Part shown: positions 38,449-52,300 of the stretch, one piece after another | Layout of the letters: every line of letters begins with the position of its first letter | Numbering within the stretch: position 1 is the stretch's first letter | Source of the DNA: Acridotheres tristis | Taxonomy: Eukaryota; Chordata; Aves; Passeriformes; Sturnidae | Length of the DNA: 64,000 nt | Assembly: GCA_037013685.1 (NCBI GenBank) | Contig: CM072896.1 | Location: 12,721,444 to 12,785,443, forward strand | Reading direction: 5' to 3' | Made by a program: the position numbers and the translations under genes | Notes under the pieces: generated by a model | Databases searched by the model: none | Seen by the model: the letters and a program-made list of their open reading frames with translations, nothing else | Told to the model about the DNA's origin: nothing

Positions 38449-39657
38449 CAACATCAAAAATGGGCAGAGAGACCTCTCCTTGCTGTATATTCTCACCTGT
38501 AACAAGGTGGCTTGATAGTCACCAACCATTTGCTGCATCATTTTCTTCTTCCAGCTCTTTAATCTTCCATTTAAAATATCTGTTTTTCATGTGATCACTG
38601 CTTAGAAAACTGACATCATCCCAACATCCTATCTAGAGCAAAGCTTTTGGAATTGAGAAACCATCAATGTCAAGCCAGGCAATTAGGGCATCAGTCACAT
38701 CAGTGGGAACTTGCCTTTAATGTCAACTGGGGCAGAAACAGGTCCTTAGAGTATATTAAGGACCTTACTTTATACTCTTTCAGCATCTTCTATTTGATCA
38801 AAAATAAACTGGAGCAAATAGGCTAATTAATCGTGCACACAACAAATTCCCATGTCATTCCACCCTACGTCTTAATTATTTATTTTCTAACTGCAGAGCA
38901 ACAAACATGAATCTCAATAGAAATAATATTAGCTACAAATCAATCAACTGATTTACCTTTAGGTAAGAGCCACAATTTTTAAAAATTTCATTAAATCACA
39001 TGTGCTCATTATTCTACTCATTATACCTTACCAATGGGCATCTGGTAAAGAGCCACTCAAACCATGAGTTAGGCAGGGTAATACTTCACTGTCCTATGTT
39101 CATTCAGCTACATCAATATCAAAAAGATTGCTTTTTTTTTTGTTTTCTGAAAACAATATCCTCTGAAGTCTCTGTGAAAGAAGCAGAGCACTGAAAAATA
39201 CCTTCAAATCAGATCTACTTGCAATTGAAAAGCATCCACTGCAAACAATTACATGGAATTTGCAAACAGAATTGAACAAATAATACCTCTTGTTTGCTTT
39301 GATGAGTAACTTGGGCCAAATAAAGCTATAGAAAGAGTTTAAGAAATAAATATTATAGAAATTTAAATAACAATTTACTCTGTACAAACCTAAAGTTAAT
39401 TGCTTCATTTCATTTTCAAATAACCTATTTTTAAACCCTCTTCCCCAACTGAAAGTTGATTTTTAAACTGAAGTCTCACAATTTTTTTTTGTTTAAAAAT
39501 GTTTAAATTAAACATTTTAGTATATTCTAAAAAATCAATAGTCTCATCTTTTCCATTCAGTTTTGTTTCCCACCAAAATTATCCACTGCAATTCCTCAAA
39601 ACTTTCAATTAACTCTAATCTCTTAAAAAATGCTGCTTTTTGTAAGCTTATTTCCCT

Positions 39658-39673
39658 AAAAAAAAAAAAAAAG
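39658..39673. repeat. Poly-A run (16)
   Basis: Uninterrupted A-run inside an AT-rich stretch, with no retrocopy signature. Confidence 0.9.
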
Positions 39674-39731
39674 TTATTTTGTCCCATTCTCAAACATTCT
39701 GGTTCCATTTTTGAGTTTAAGAATCTCTCTT

Positions 39732-39753
39732 CAAAAATATGCCAAAAATATGC
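39732..39753. repeat. Perfect 11-bp tandem duplication
   Basis: CAAAAATATGC occurs twice in direct succession (39732-39742 and 39743-39753). Confidence 0.9.
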
Positions 39754-40677
39754 TAAAAGCCAAGTACAAAGTCTAAGACAATTTGAGAATGTGGGAGCAT
39801 CAGTTGAGCAACAACTGCCAAGTACTGACCTGTTTGACCACCAGCTGAAATGTGTAAAGGCCCTTCCACTCACATTGGAGTGTTTCTCCTCAGAGGGAAA
39901 AAAAAAAGGAGAAAAAAGAAACCAGACAACTAAAAAACCTTTTTTAGTAACTACAATTATTCAACAGTCTTGACAGACAAAAATTAAGAGGTCATTAATA
40001 TGGCAATGTGAGAGTTGGTCACAAATTCATCACAAAACTGTTTTAATGGGAAATTGAGTTTTCAACAAAATTATCTTCTTGTGTTAACTATTTATTTACC
40101 AGGAAAAAAAATAGAAATTGAATTGGAAAAGAAAAATTTATTTCTTTTTTTCCCGAAAAATGGCAGGGGGCAGGGTGAGGGGTTTGTGCTCTGCCTTTGG
40201 CCTTCACAAAAGTGAGTTTCCTATGGGCAAACTGGTCTTGGACACACTGCTGAAGAAAGAGGGAATTGTTTGCTCAGTGACCTGACTGTATCCCTCTACT
40301 TCACCAGAACTGCTGACACGAGCCTTCAGTCTCAAAGCAGATCGTGCAGCAACATAATTGAGAATAAAGTATAGGCTACCAGAACAAACAGAACCCAAAT
40401 CTGATTAATAAAATCCTAAAAAAAGCCCAAAAACCAGGTCTACATACCTCCCAAGACGTAATAAATATAATAAACATGAAAGTACAGACAGTGTGTTATG
40501 AGGAGAGACACGTGCTGGGTTTCAGATTTTACTTGTTGGTTCTGTTCTCTCATTCAGTGTTCAAGTTCTGAGAAATTATCCTTCTGCTAAATTCAGAGTC
40601 CATGAAAATCTGTAAATTTTATATTCTATGTACAATGTGCTACATATTCTTACACTTATAATATATTCAAATTTTAA

Positions 40678-40734
40678 GCAGCTGGGCAAGGTGATCATTG
40701 TAGGTCCCTTCCAATTGAAATATTCTATTCTATA
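40678..40734 (+). mobile_element. CR1 LINE 3'-end fragment (plus strand)
   Basis: About 57 bases with the CR1 terminal words GCTGGGCAAGGTGATCATTG and TAGGTCCCTTCCAA, followed by an ATTCTATTCTAT tail. Only the last part of the 3' UTR is present, so this is a very short 5'-truncated insertion. Confidence 0.8.
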
Positions 40735-42489
40735 TAACTCCTTGAGCTTGCAGAAGTCTTTTCTAATTCTATTATATTATGTGCTCAATTGAAGCTTGAA
40801 TCTTTTTATGATACTGGGAAATCATGACATTCATTAAAAAATATTAAAGTGACAGAAAATGTAAAAATCACCATTTTTTTCCTAAAGCTTTTACCACAAG
40901 TATTACAAATACGATTTAAAATGTTTTATTACACTACTTAATTAGATTTTTAAAATTATTGAAACTGTAGTTTTGAGTGAGTTTCCTTCTGTTATAACAT
41001 GAAGAGAACTTACAGGTAAATACCAGAATACCAGCAAATGCTTTAAGGTGGAAGAACACTTAAATATTTTAAGCACTGCTTTCATCCTATTAGTTTTGGA
41101 AATGATAAGAATCAACCAAAAATTAAACTTGCAAAAAAGCACTGCTTTTGCAATGATTCCCGGACAGCACACATTGTCTTCCTTTCATCATACAGAAGGC
41201 ATTTAAATACTCCTACAGCTACCCTCACCCTCAAGGCAGAGCCCAGAGTATGCATTTGAGTCTTCACACATGCTGGAACTTGAGGAGCTTTTCTACTCAA
41301 AACCACATGAGAAGCAATTGTTTGAGCCTCCTCCACCTTCTTCAGAACAGCTTTTTCAACTGTGTTGAACATTTTCTACTAAGTCATTGAAATTTTGGTT
41401 GGAATAAGATAAAATATGCCATAGGCTAATAACAAGGACAAGAGTCAGGAAACTTTCTGAAAGGGATTAAATCCACCAGTATCTTTAAAATGGAACACTT
41501 AGTATTTTATATTTAATAAAGAAATAAAAATCTATTGAAAATAATGGAGGAAATTGCTAGATAATTAAGTACTGTGAATTCTTATGTATGATAAATCCAG
41601 GCTGAATTAGTCATTCATGATTTCTTTTCTGTATAAAGTAGAAAAAGCAGTAAGACATAATTAGTTCTGAAATGCAAAATCATACAACTGACTTACAGTG
41701 TCTTGAAAAAACCCCACACCATTATAAAATATGGTGGGAGAGAAAAAGACCCTGTAAAATGTAGTGGAGGTACCAGCTAGACTGCATGGTCATTCATGAA
41801 GAAACCTCAACCTACAGAGAAATAGGAAGACTTGAGAGGAAAGTCTCACAGCTCTAGGAATTGAATGCAAGTTTTATTTTTGTGACATCAGGCAGGATTT
41901 CACTGCTATTTTAAAATACAATTTTTCAACAGGAAATCGAAAGACTAATATGAAAAAGAAATGCTATGCTAAATGAAGTCTAATTTTTCTCCTATGTGCT
42001 TTACTTCAGTGAGTATATTAAAATACTCTGTACTAAGTGTGTGAGTAATAATTTGCTGAATTGTGTCCAAGCTGGTTACTTGCCTGAACTAAGTCAGATA
42101 AAGTAGATGTGGGAAGCTCAAACTCATGAACAGTCATTGTTTTCATTTTCCTTCCTTAATTTCAGGCATCACACCTTGTTCAGTTTACATCCCTGGCAGT
42201 CTTCTAAATCATTCTTCTTCAGAATAGAAATAGCATAACAGCATAAATTCCACTTTATACAGAAGTGAGAACAGAAAGTATTCAGTTTAGCAGGCACTTC
42301 AAGTGAAATATTTCCCCTCTTACCAGGCATTACCTCTCTGTTCCAGCTGTATTTTTCTATCTTACTGTATACTCCTCTGGTAGAATCTTGTTGCCTTTCC
42401 AGGAAAACATAAAATTAGCAACTGGCCAACAGTGAATCAAAAGCTGGTAGTGACTGCAGGCAGCTCTAAAGATGACACCACTGCTTGTC
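40735..42489. other. Unique non-coding DNA, no gene seen
   Basis: AT-rich spacer between two CR1 ends. Nothing recognised. Confidence 0.55.
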
Positions 42490-42755
42490 CATGCAAGAGA
42501 TAGGACAAGAGGAAATGGCCTTAAGCCGGGGGATTGGATATTAGAAAAAACTTCTTTGCAGAAAGGTGAAGGTTTGAAGCATTGAAGGCTGACCAGGGAA
42601 GCTGTTGAGCCACCATCCCTGGAGGTGTGTAAAAAACATGTAAGCAGGACATTTAGAGTCATGGGTTAGAGGTGGATTTGATAGTGTTGGGTTAAATGTT
42701 GTACTTGATGATGTTAAGAGTTCTTTCCAACCTAAATGATTCTGATTCTATGAAA
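42490..42755 (+). mobile_element. CR1 LINE 3'-end fragment (plus strand)
   Basis: This carries the typical CR1 order of words: GATAGGACAAGAGGAAATGG, GGATATTAGAAAAAACTTCTT, CCATCCCTGGAGGTGT, then GTTCTTTCCAACCTAAATG and an ATTCTGATTCTATG tail. The translation shows degraded ORF2 C-terminal words (RTRGNGLK, PSLEV). A small internal deletion before the GGATATTAG word joins two normally separate parts. It is older than the two long near-identical copies, judging by its in-frame stops. Confidence 0.88.
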
Positions 42756-44693
42756 AATCAATTGTTTTGTGCTATGCATCTATCTTTTATAAGCTTTCCT
42801 AATTTCGTCTTGACCTCAAATAGAATTTTTGCACTCTAATGCACATTGTATCTTGCTGCTATATTGAAACTTTGTATTGTCATCTTTGAGTGAATGTTAA
42901 CCAGAAATCATGTGAGTATTTAAGGGCAAAGGTGGCACTGTTCCAAGGTGTCTGCTCCTGAGCGTGACTGTGTTCCAATGCTGCTTCACCAAGTTAATAG
43001 GACTAAACTTTTTTTTCCTGTTCTAACATCTACTAACAAAATATTGGAGAGTTTTTTCATGGAGAATTATAGTAGAAATATCAGGATCTGTCTTCTCTAA
43101 TAGATTACTCTCCTGTGCTAGAACTTGTCCATAAAAGTTTCAATCAAAGCAACTATTTTTCATTGAAAGACACATCAAGGGGTCAAGAGCACTAAATAAT
43201 CCCTGATGTCATCGAGAGTGAAAGAGATCAGGGATTCACAGGGGGGTCTCAAACAGGATGTGACAAGAGCACCCTGTGGGGACCCATCACACTGTGGAGA
43301 ATTATCAAGGGCTGGCTGTGCTGACTGCTGAGCTGTAAGGGACCCTTCAGGCTCATTCCTGAGGCTAGCACAGCTCCAGAAGAGAGCATGGCACAGCCCT
43401 AGCCCAGGAACCATGCTCAGACTGTTCAGGAGGCACATGTTGGCCATGTGCCTGTATCTCTGAGCCAATGGATAAGTCATAGCTAAACAGAATGGAATTT
43501 TATATTGAGAAACTTCTGAGACAGTCAAGCCAAGCACCTGAGAGTCCATGGTTTGACCAAGGTAGGGTATGAATTTGAGGTCTCCAGGCAAGCATTCTGA
43601 ATCAGGTGTTTCATAATGTGCAGTTTCACTCTCAGTCTGAGGAAGTATCAACAAAACTGGTATTGAAAAAACTCCTTCCATGAATGAGATTTTTCTGGGG
43701 GAAAAAAAATTAAGCATTTTCCAGTTAATTCCATTGTGATCTAGTCTTACTTTCTCTCTGGCAGATATCCCTGAGAAATGGCATACAAAACAGAAAAATG
43801 TTGATTAGCCATGTTCTACCTCAGTCTGATTTAGCATAACACTGCAGTATTTTCCTGTATCTTTTTTATTCCCAATCACTTGATTACAGAGTTGCATCAT
43901 TGCTGAACCCTGGGCCATAAAAAATAAAGGAACACAATGACAGTCAGCCAAAGCAACACAAACAGCTGCTTGTCTAGACATATTAGTAGTGTCCTGAAAC
44001 CTCGGCAGCCTGGTGATATAATCTAAAAAATTTGCACCACTATTCTTGAAATGTCTTATTGTGATTATATAAATCTACTCATTTATTTTCACTGGAAAAC
44101 ATAAAAATACAGGCAAATGAAATCATGAACCATTTCACCCTTGGTTTCTAACAGTATGATTCAAAGGGAGGTATCTGCAAGCTTTCTTCTCTAATGAAAG
44201 TCTCCTGTGACCTGCATATTCTGTAACATGAAGGGACAAATTAATAACAGTGTTACAGTATAATTGTTTTCTTTCTGTCATATGCGCTTATTTTGCTGTG
44301 GCAATTATTTGTTTATAAGCCATTAAGTTATTTGTAAAACCTATTTGATGTTCCACCTCTGATTTAATTAGTAGAAGACAGTCCCTTTGCAATTAACAAT
44401 AAAGGTTAACTTTTCCTAAAGTTCCCAGTAGAATTTAACATTTCAGTTCTTACTTTTTTTACATCCACTTCTAATTATAAATAGGTGGCTTTGTTCAATT
44501 AAAATGTGTACATAAACTCCACAAAATATCACCACCGATAACAGAAGGTATCAATAGTTCCCACATAATCACTCGGTAGTCTAAGTTTCTGTTTCCTCAA
44601 ATTCTGAAGGAATTTAAAAAACAGGAAAACAATTAATGGGCTCTGGTTTGTCCTAGCCATAAAAGATCTCAACATCTACATCTAAAACAAGTA
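42756..44693. other. Unique DNA with one GC-richer patch, no gene recognised
   Basis: The part from 43190 to 43560 is GC-richer than its flanks and holds most of a 180-codon minus-strand open frame (43175-43717). The frame matches no family I know. The patch could be an old LTR-like or other retroelement fragment, but I see no paired terminal repeat, primer-binding site or polyadenylation signal that would prove it. Confidence 0.4.
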
Positions 44694-44733
44694 AATTGGC
44701 CAGAACTTTGAGTAATTGGCCAGAACTTTGAAT
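44694..44733. repeat. 20-bp tandem duplication
   Basis: AATTGGCCAGAACTTTGAGT (44694-44713) is followed at once by the same 20 bases with one change (G to A at the 19th base). This indicates a recent small duplication. Confidence 0.92.
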
Positions 44734-47700
44734 GCTTCATTTCCCTTCAACTTGCTTTTGTGACTTTTCAAAGTCACACGGAGTGGTCAGTGATCCAACC
44801 TGCAATTTTTCTGGACTTCAGCTGCATTGCATGTATGAAAAAACTGTGTACCTTGGAAAAGAAGGGCAACCTTTAAAGACAAAGTCTTACATCAAATGTC
44901 TGAAGTTTCAAGAGCATTTAATAGATAGAGATATATCTACTTTCTTGACTGCTCAGAAGGGGCTGAGAGGTAGGCAGGAGGAAGAGGGAGATCAGAATTT
45001 GACCCTCTGTTTCTGTCACTTTAATATTTGGCATTTCTGTGGCCTAAAAAGACTGGGGAAATCATTTAAGAACTAATGAAGAGCTATTTACCTCCTAAAT
45101 CTTCTTCCCTTGAGTAATGAAATAATTACCCTCCCATAATCATGGAAATATTCAACTTGAATCTTAAATTGAGCTGTTGTGAAAAGTGGTAGTGATGTTA
45201 CATAGGTGATCACCATGGTAACGTTTGGAAACTGCACTGTCGTCAGCCAAGAATATCATTCTGCTTTTCCCATAACAGTACAAGAGACTGGAAATGAACT
45301 CTTCCAAGATCCCGTATTGAAAAGGGAAAGTGAACATTTATCTGTCCTGCTAGGACAAAGGCTTAAAAACAAACACACAAACCCATCAAAAATAAAGAAC
45401 AGCCAACCCCTCAAAAATCCACTCACCAGCACACGCACACTGTTCATGCACTGAATTACTTTGCAATGTGATATCACTGTTTGCTAGTTTTCTTTTGTTT
45501 ACTCTGTACATTAAGTCAAGACAGATCCCAAAGGAACAATGTGGTAGGACTACAAGGAAATCAAAAGATTTTATTTGCATAACTTCGGTAATTAGACATC
45601 CTACAAACTATTAGAGCAGTTACCTTTTAACATGGCTCTTTTACAAATAAGCCCTCTACTTCTGTTTGAATCTTTGATTTCTTATGCAATATGATTTTCT
45701 ACACTGGCGGGAGCAGTCACTGCATCTGAAGACTGTTTGCTTCACGCTACCCAGTCCAAGTATCCCAGGAATAAATCTTGCTTCCTACTCAAGGGGCAGC
45801 TAAGGGAAGATCAGTATTAAGAACATTGTTTTTATCAACAGTCAAAGACATACAATAAAGGGCCATACTTTGAATATTCACCCCTTACAAAATGGTCTGA
45901 GGATATAACCTTTCAGGACAGAAGGGATGGGCAATTTTTGTTACACTTTTGCAAACCAAGGGACAAACTACAAATAAGGACTGGAGGGTCTGCATCAAAA
46001 CTGAAGGAGCTACACGTCTCCCAGCTCTAAGGTATCATGATTTTCACTTTGATATTTGTTTTTCTGCCTTAATGCTGAGTGGTATGAAAGCATAACTATT
46101 CAAAGATTAGATTAAGTATCTGGGATACTAATTTTCCCTTGAGAAGGATAGAGAAATTGAAGTGTCAACGATGCTCGAGTACACACTGCTGTGGAGATGG
46201 TAGATAAGATGCCCAAACTGCACCAGCAGTTCACAGCTAAGAATGATTCTTTGGGTTTTTGCTAAAATGGAAAGTTAATTAAAAATCCAAATCATAAGCA
46301 AGAAAATTTTCAGAAAGAATTTATACACCTAGCAATTTACAAGGAAGCAGAGGATTACATTCTTCTGTTAAGGATGTTCTCTCTACTGAAGAATTAATAT
46401 ACCTGAGGAACATTCACACTCATTCTTCAGGAAGTATAAGGAAAGCTGTCTTCCAGACTGCTGCAATAAAACAGTAAGCAGCAGGTGAGGTGAGAACAGT
46501 AATAAAGGCAACATATCCAGGTTCTGAAAAATTCTCAACTTCACTTGAAGTCACAAGTGATCTATGGACTTCACAATGGATTTCTAAAGGTGCAACTTTA
46601 ATCTAGTGGTTACTGAATTAAACAATTCTCTGATAATGATGGGATTAATCTCTCCTTACTTTAGCTACCTAAAACTTAGTCTAGGCATCTAGTGTAAATT
46701 GGCTTTCTCTGTAGGCAGTGGCAAATGATGAGTGAACATACAAAAGGTAAGATACCTTTTCTTAAACACCTCTCAGCATTCAGAGGGCAGTTGTCACATC
46801 TTCCTACTTCTTTTCTGCGGAACAGAGTTTTATATCCTAAACTTGGCATCACATCTTCTAAATTCTTAATTACCTACACAGTTGTTACTGCACATAAACC
46901 CCAGTCCCAAACAAAGAGAGCACGTTTATACCTGCTCACCAATGATATCAAGCCTGGGATGGGACAAACTGGAGTCCTGCAAAAGGCAGCCAAGCTTCTG
47001 CCCCATGAAATGGGAGCAGAGGCCACAAAAACTTATTCTGTCTGCCTAGCACAGGAGAAGATGCAGATGCTGCAGAAGGAAGTAGAGCTCAAGATCACTT
47101 TGGCAGATGTAAAGAGGTGCTGAGGCAGAAACAGCATGTGGTATCAAGTGAAAAAAACCCCACCTTTAGCCAAGTACAGATAAGGACAACTCACAGACTT
47201 TTAGAGTGCTCCAAAGGCATAGATCAGTGCAGTGTTAGACTTTGAGCAGCACTTCTTTCTTCTGCGGGCAGCAGGGGCATCTGACTAATACAAGAACACC
47301 TACAGTTCACTCTTGGATCCTTTAGAAGCTCTAAGAGGCCTCTTATTCCCGGAGAGCCTGGCATAACTATTTCAACAGATGACACACTCATCATAGACTA
47401 TGGCCATGTGAAAGAAGCAGCAGATGTCTTCCCTGGAAGAAGTTCTGAGTCAAATGTCCCTTTCACTGACTCCACTATCCAAGCCATTTTCAATGTGCTT
47501 GCCAGTCTGTGGTCAGTCATCCTTCCCAGAAGCTTTCCCACTTTCCTAAAAACAGCACTTTCAAATCCCACCCCTGTGGGGTCTTCATCCTGTCACTGGG
47601 ATCACGTGGATTATCCTCTCATGACTCCTTCCCAGAACTGTCTGTAACAATCCTGCTTCTGGTCGGGAGACCAGCACCCCAAATAGTTTGACCTCCTCAG

Positions 47701-48689
47701 AGCCCTTCAGTAAAACTGTGGAGACAAGAAACAGATCTTCCAAAAGAAGAGTTTCAGCTCTTTGCCAAAGAATACACAACTTTGGAAAATGTATCCAAAT
47801 CACAGAAGAGCATTATCTAAATACATCATTACCTCAGCACAACCATTTTATTCCAAATGAAGACAGATCCAACTCATTCCTGCTTTCCCTGGAAGGCACA
47901 GCTTCTTGCTGCATATAGTGCCCTCCCTCTCTGCCTGTGTCTGACTGTTCAACAAGCTCACAAAGCCTTATTTCCTTCAATGTAAAGTTAGGATTGAAGA
48001 AAAATAAGCCTAGTTCAGGTCAAGATTTTTTTTTTTTAGGTCAGGTAGATGCATGCCACAAGTATTCACCAATTGATATCTTCCCCACTGTGAACTCCAG
48101 AAGCATTACTGTTAGCTAGGATGGGTACTTACCTCTGACTTTTTCTCAGCCTCTTTGTTTTTCTCTGAATCTTTCTGTATAACTCTGAGCTGGCCTTAGA
48201 CCATACATATAGCCAAATTATTCAGGTCTCATACTAGGGGGTTATATATGCACAACAGGAACTGTACTTGGAGAGTAAGAGAAGAAAGAGAAATAATCCC
48301 ATCCAGAAAATATTCCCATCACTCACTCTTTCAAGAAGTAGTTCTCAGTAGGAAAAAAAGGGAACTCCTTGCAGCTCCCTCATGCCTAGGTTTGCATGTG
48401 GTGGTTCAAATTAGAATTTGTCAATCATTTTACACTCACATAGGAAATAAAGTAGAATAAAATAGCTGAAAAAGGTACAAAATTTCATCTGCTTTATGTT
48501 CTACTTTGATATAACTGTGCTTAAAAAACCTATATTAGATACTCAGTTGTTTCTAAAGACCTTTAAAAATGGGTATTCCATAGACTCCTGTGACAGTTTA
48601 ATATGGTGATTTTCACAGAACAGTAACACCCTCCACTATTAGGAAGCTTTTGAAGTCACTAACCTGCATCATGTTAGGCCTGCCTTGCT
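44734..48689. other. Unique non-coding DNA, no gene seen
   Basis: No transposon or exon recognised. The open frames at 44732-45076 and 46725-47123 (114 and 132 codons, plus) have no familiar domain and no good splice or promoter context. A T12 run lies at 48026-48037. Confidence 0.5.
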
Positions 48690-49390
48690 TATTCTTCAGA
48701 GACATGGAGAACAAATAATTTCTTTTCTTTTTCTAGCACATATTTCTTTTTGCACTGCCTATTATCATATACATACACACACTTGATTTTATTTAATTAT
48801 CTTTATTTCAGGTCTCAATAGCTAAAATCTCTCACTGCTCTCTTTTGGACTACCTCTGTTTGGTCCACAATCTGAAGTAGAGTATTCAAATCTGGAACAG
48901 ATAATCCTGCTTAGACCCTCCTGGTGCTTACAGTAGCATTATTCCACATACTTATATCCCAATCCATTGCTTGAAAACTTTTCCAGAGCTCACCAGTTTT
49001 TACTTGCTTCTGGCCTGTGTGGTCTATCAGGACCATTACATAACTTTCTACTTTCTCTTATTTCTCCTGTACACTCCTGTGCATTTTGTAAACCTAGTGT
49101 GTCACTTCCTTCTAGTTTGGTGGCACCTGGAAATGTAATGACTCTCAGGCCCATTAGTTAGGTCATTGATGAAAACAACAATAATACCTGATCCAGAACA
49201 GAAACCTTTGGATGTTCACCCAACACAGACTTTTGTAGTGAATGACTGTTACATTCTTGGTCTGTACATGTCTCTATATATTGTCTTTCCAGCAACTGGG
49301 TGTTCTATAAATTCCTCATTTTTCCCACTCTTTCTACATTATCACTAAATTTACATTTTCTAGTATCTAGGTAACTTGTCTGCCCTCAGA
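48690..49390 (-). mobile_element. Old CR1 LINE fragment (minus strand)
   Basis: Read on the minus strand, 49100-49180 translates to FINDLTNGPESHYISRC, matching the CR1 ORF2 pattern in which FINDLxxGxES precedes the FADD catalytic box. That box has decayed here. Further downstream on that strand, words equivalent to the CR1 3' region recur in the right order, for example the stretch around 48839-48901 that parallels the CR1 segment for the end of ORF2. Divergence is high and boundaries are approximate. It belongs to an older, CR1-L-like layer rather than to the family of the 32.7 and 59.9 kb copies. Confidence 0.6.
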
Positions 49391-52300
49391 AGTTCCTGCA
49401 GATAACTGTTAGAGGCTCTGAGAGTTCACCAACCAACCCCTTAAGTACCAAGAAAAAAGTTCACCTGCCCAGCTGGCATGAAAACATCTAAATTTTATAC
49501 ATGCTATCAAACATGTTTCTTCCTTATTCTCTCCTGTTGGAGCTGGTGTTAGGCCACCTCCTTGTAGCTGACCTTTATCCTGAAGTCCAGCAGGAAAGGC
49601 TCAACCTTTGAGCCCTTCCACTGTCCCCAATGACAGCCTTCCCTCTCTCACCAACAGCTCCTCTGATTTATCAGCATGCAGTTTGCTCTAGTGAGCTGAC
49701 CTAGTTTCCACTTCTCCTCTTTCTCATGTTTGAAGTATGGAAAGTGCTCTTGATTTAGCCAGCTCGGGCTCCTACCATATTTCCTGTCCTTTCCCCTTGA
49801 TGGGATAATTTGCACTGTACCCTTAGCAGGCAGGTCCCCTCTTACCTTCTCACTTAGACCAGGCTCATAACAATCCTGCCTCTACTGTGCATATGGTAGA
49901 CAGATTTAGACTAAAGTTATTCCAAATAAAAACATTAAGGATCGCAAAAATCAGGCCTGTGCTACTATTTTTCATTTCGGACACTTACTGTACTGTTGGA
50001 ATAATGGATTTTTCACTTCACCCAGGAGTGGCTGAATTTATCTACATTCTTTCACATCTTCTAAACAGCAGATTTTCTTCCAAAGATTTTAAACTGATTG
50101 AAATGGAATTCATTAACAAATCAAATAGTCATTAGTCATGACCTCCAGTAAAAACACAGAGATACTTACAGGTGAAAGTTGTGTATCTTATTTTTCTTGA
50201 GATGCTAGTCTAATGATTCCAGTCTCATTTTCTTGGGTATTTTTGCTTCCAACTCATTCAATCTTTTTTCTTGCTATCACTCTCAATATTTGTAAGCTTT
50301 GATAACTGTTGTTTTGATACACTGTTCCCAAGTCTTCTATGCATCTGTGGCATTTTTTGGCATCAGTACACAAATAAAATACAAAGAGGAAGAAATGTGA
50401 CATACTACAAAACTGGAGCATAATTCAACCTTTTACACCTGCATCCACTGAGTTCACGAGAAAGAGGGATCAAGATATTATTATAATATATAAAGATTAT
50501 AGTGAAGGAATAAGAAGAGAATTAAATCATCTTGACTTTTCAAAACAGTCTAAGTAATTCAAGGAGATCCGTGTCATTGGCCCATGCTCTTGTTCTCTAA
50601 CCACCTTTGAAAATTCCCGTTCTGTAATTAGTGCTCTCTGTCTCTAACACTACTGAAATAAAAGCATAGCTTGCCTGAAATTGGGCTGCTGTTTATAATG
50701 CAAATTAGGATGTATTTTCCCCCCATAAAAAATCCTCAATTTACAATGTTTAACAAGTTTACATTCTGGACCAGACAAGATAAATCATTCACACAAAATT
50801 ATACAGAAATCCAGTCAACATATCTTTAGTAAATAGGCTTTGAAGTGTTGGAAATAAGAAAGCTGACAATTTTTAATTTTTTCCCCTTTCAAACTCACAA
50901 GAAAATGATACCTGTATATACCAAGTTTTCCTAAAATACCATTTTCAAAGAGTACACATGGTAAAAATAATGTAGAATACCTTGATCACAAGTGATTGGT
51001 GAAAATTAGCTTTATACTAATAACAGTACTCAGTACTTCAACTATTCAGGGCTTAAGCACTGAAATTAGTTCACCCAATGAAATTCTAACATCAAGACAG
51101 AGCTAGACAGGAAAAAAAGCTATAGCTATGAATGGCATTTCTTTCTATACAGGGATTGAAAAATGTGGATTATCTTCATAAACCAAGCTTTTTCCTGGTC
51201 CATAATAGAGGACCCTCTAAAAATGCAAATTTCTCATAAAACTATATTTATTAAAAACCCTGTTATTCTAATTATCTGTGGTCATATACATGTATTCAAC
51301 TTTACACCATCTTCAGATGCATCTAATGTCCCCAGCATGCTGTGCCATTTTGCAAATAGGTGGTATATGGGTTTGATGGACCAATTTATCCCAAATCTCA
51401 CATTCTGTCCTGAAAGAGCAGCAGACATAACTGCACCTACTCAGACAGAACCTAGGAATCAACTGTATCTCAAAGTAGCAGCTTATGTACCATTTTCTCA
51501 TTCTTCTGAAGAGATAAGGGAGAGGGAAAATTTAACTCTAACATGAAGACAGTCTGGTGAGCAGAGAGAATAGCACCATCTCTATCCTGGTCATCCTTAG
51601 TCCCCACAGCAGCAGTCAGTCTCATATGTTCTCCTTATAATTTAACTGAAAATTCAAGAAGGGCAGGACAAAAAAAGAGAAGGCTCATTTATCTCTAGTG
51701 CTAAGTGAGGCAGATGAAGGTGCATATTATACATTATACAGTGCACAGTATGTAGTCAAATGCACTGAACAGTAACATACGAGCAGGTCCTAAAATTATA
51801 TACTTATTAAATCTAATCTGATAATTAGCTTCATGTTAAAGATATAAACTATCAAAGCCATTCAATAGCCAGAGCCACCAAATATTATACATAATGCTGC
51901 TTATCCATATCATAATCTAAAAATCTGTGTTCTTTGCTAACAGCATAGGCAATGTGACTTTTCCTAGATTTTCTGCTGTGACCAGGACAAGAGGCTTGCT
52001 CACTCTTCTGACCTGCACCAGTCCAAGGGCTCAGCAGTGACCCCGTGGGGAATGGCACTAAGGGTGGAAGTTACAACAGCAGTGGTGCTGCATTTTCACA
52101 CTGTAAATCTGGGAGTCCAGCCTTGGCAACTCCTCTATCCTAAGTGCATTCTATATTTCTTGCAAATAAATTCTGCATATCTATGCAATGCACTGCAGAG
52201 AGGAGGAATAAGGCTTCAGGTGAAGGTGTGCTCCTTATAAAAACCAGGAGCTGCTCCTGTGACCAGAAAACCCAGAGCAGTCCCTTCTAGCTTTATTTCT

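Larger units (their letters stand above)
35899..40677. other. Unique non-coding DNA, no gene seen
   Basis: AT-rich, with no recognisable exon or transposon. The stretch 36950-37330 is dense in homeobox-like AT words and has the look of a conserved non-coding element. The 136-codon plus-strand frame at 39563-39973 crosses a poly-A run and is not gene-like. Short sites inside are listed separately. Confidence 0.5.

Noticed and set aside
46725..47123. 132-codon plus-strand open frame as a gene
   Set aside because: No familiar domain and no supporting signals; such lengths occur by chance in 64 kb.
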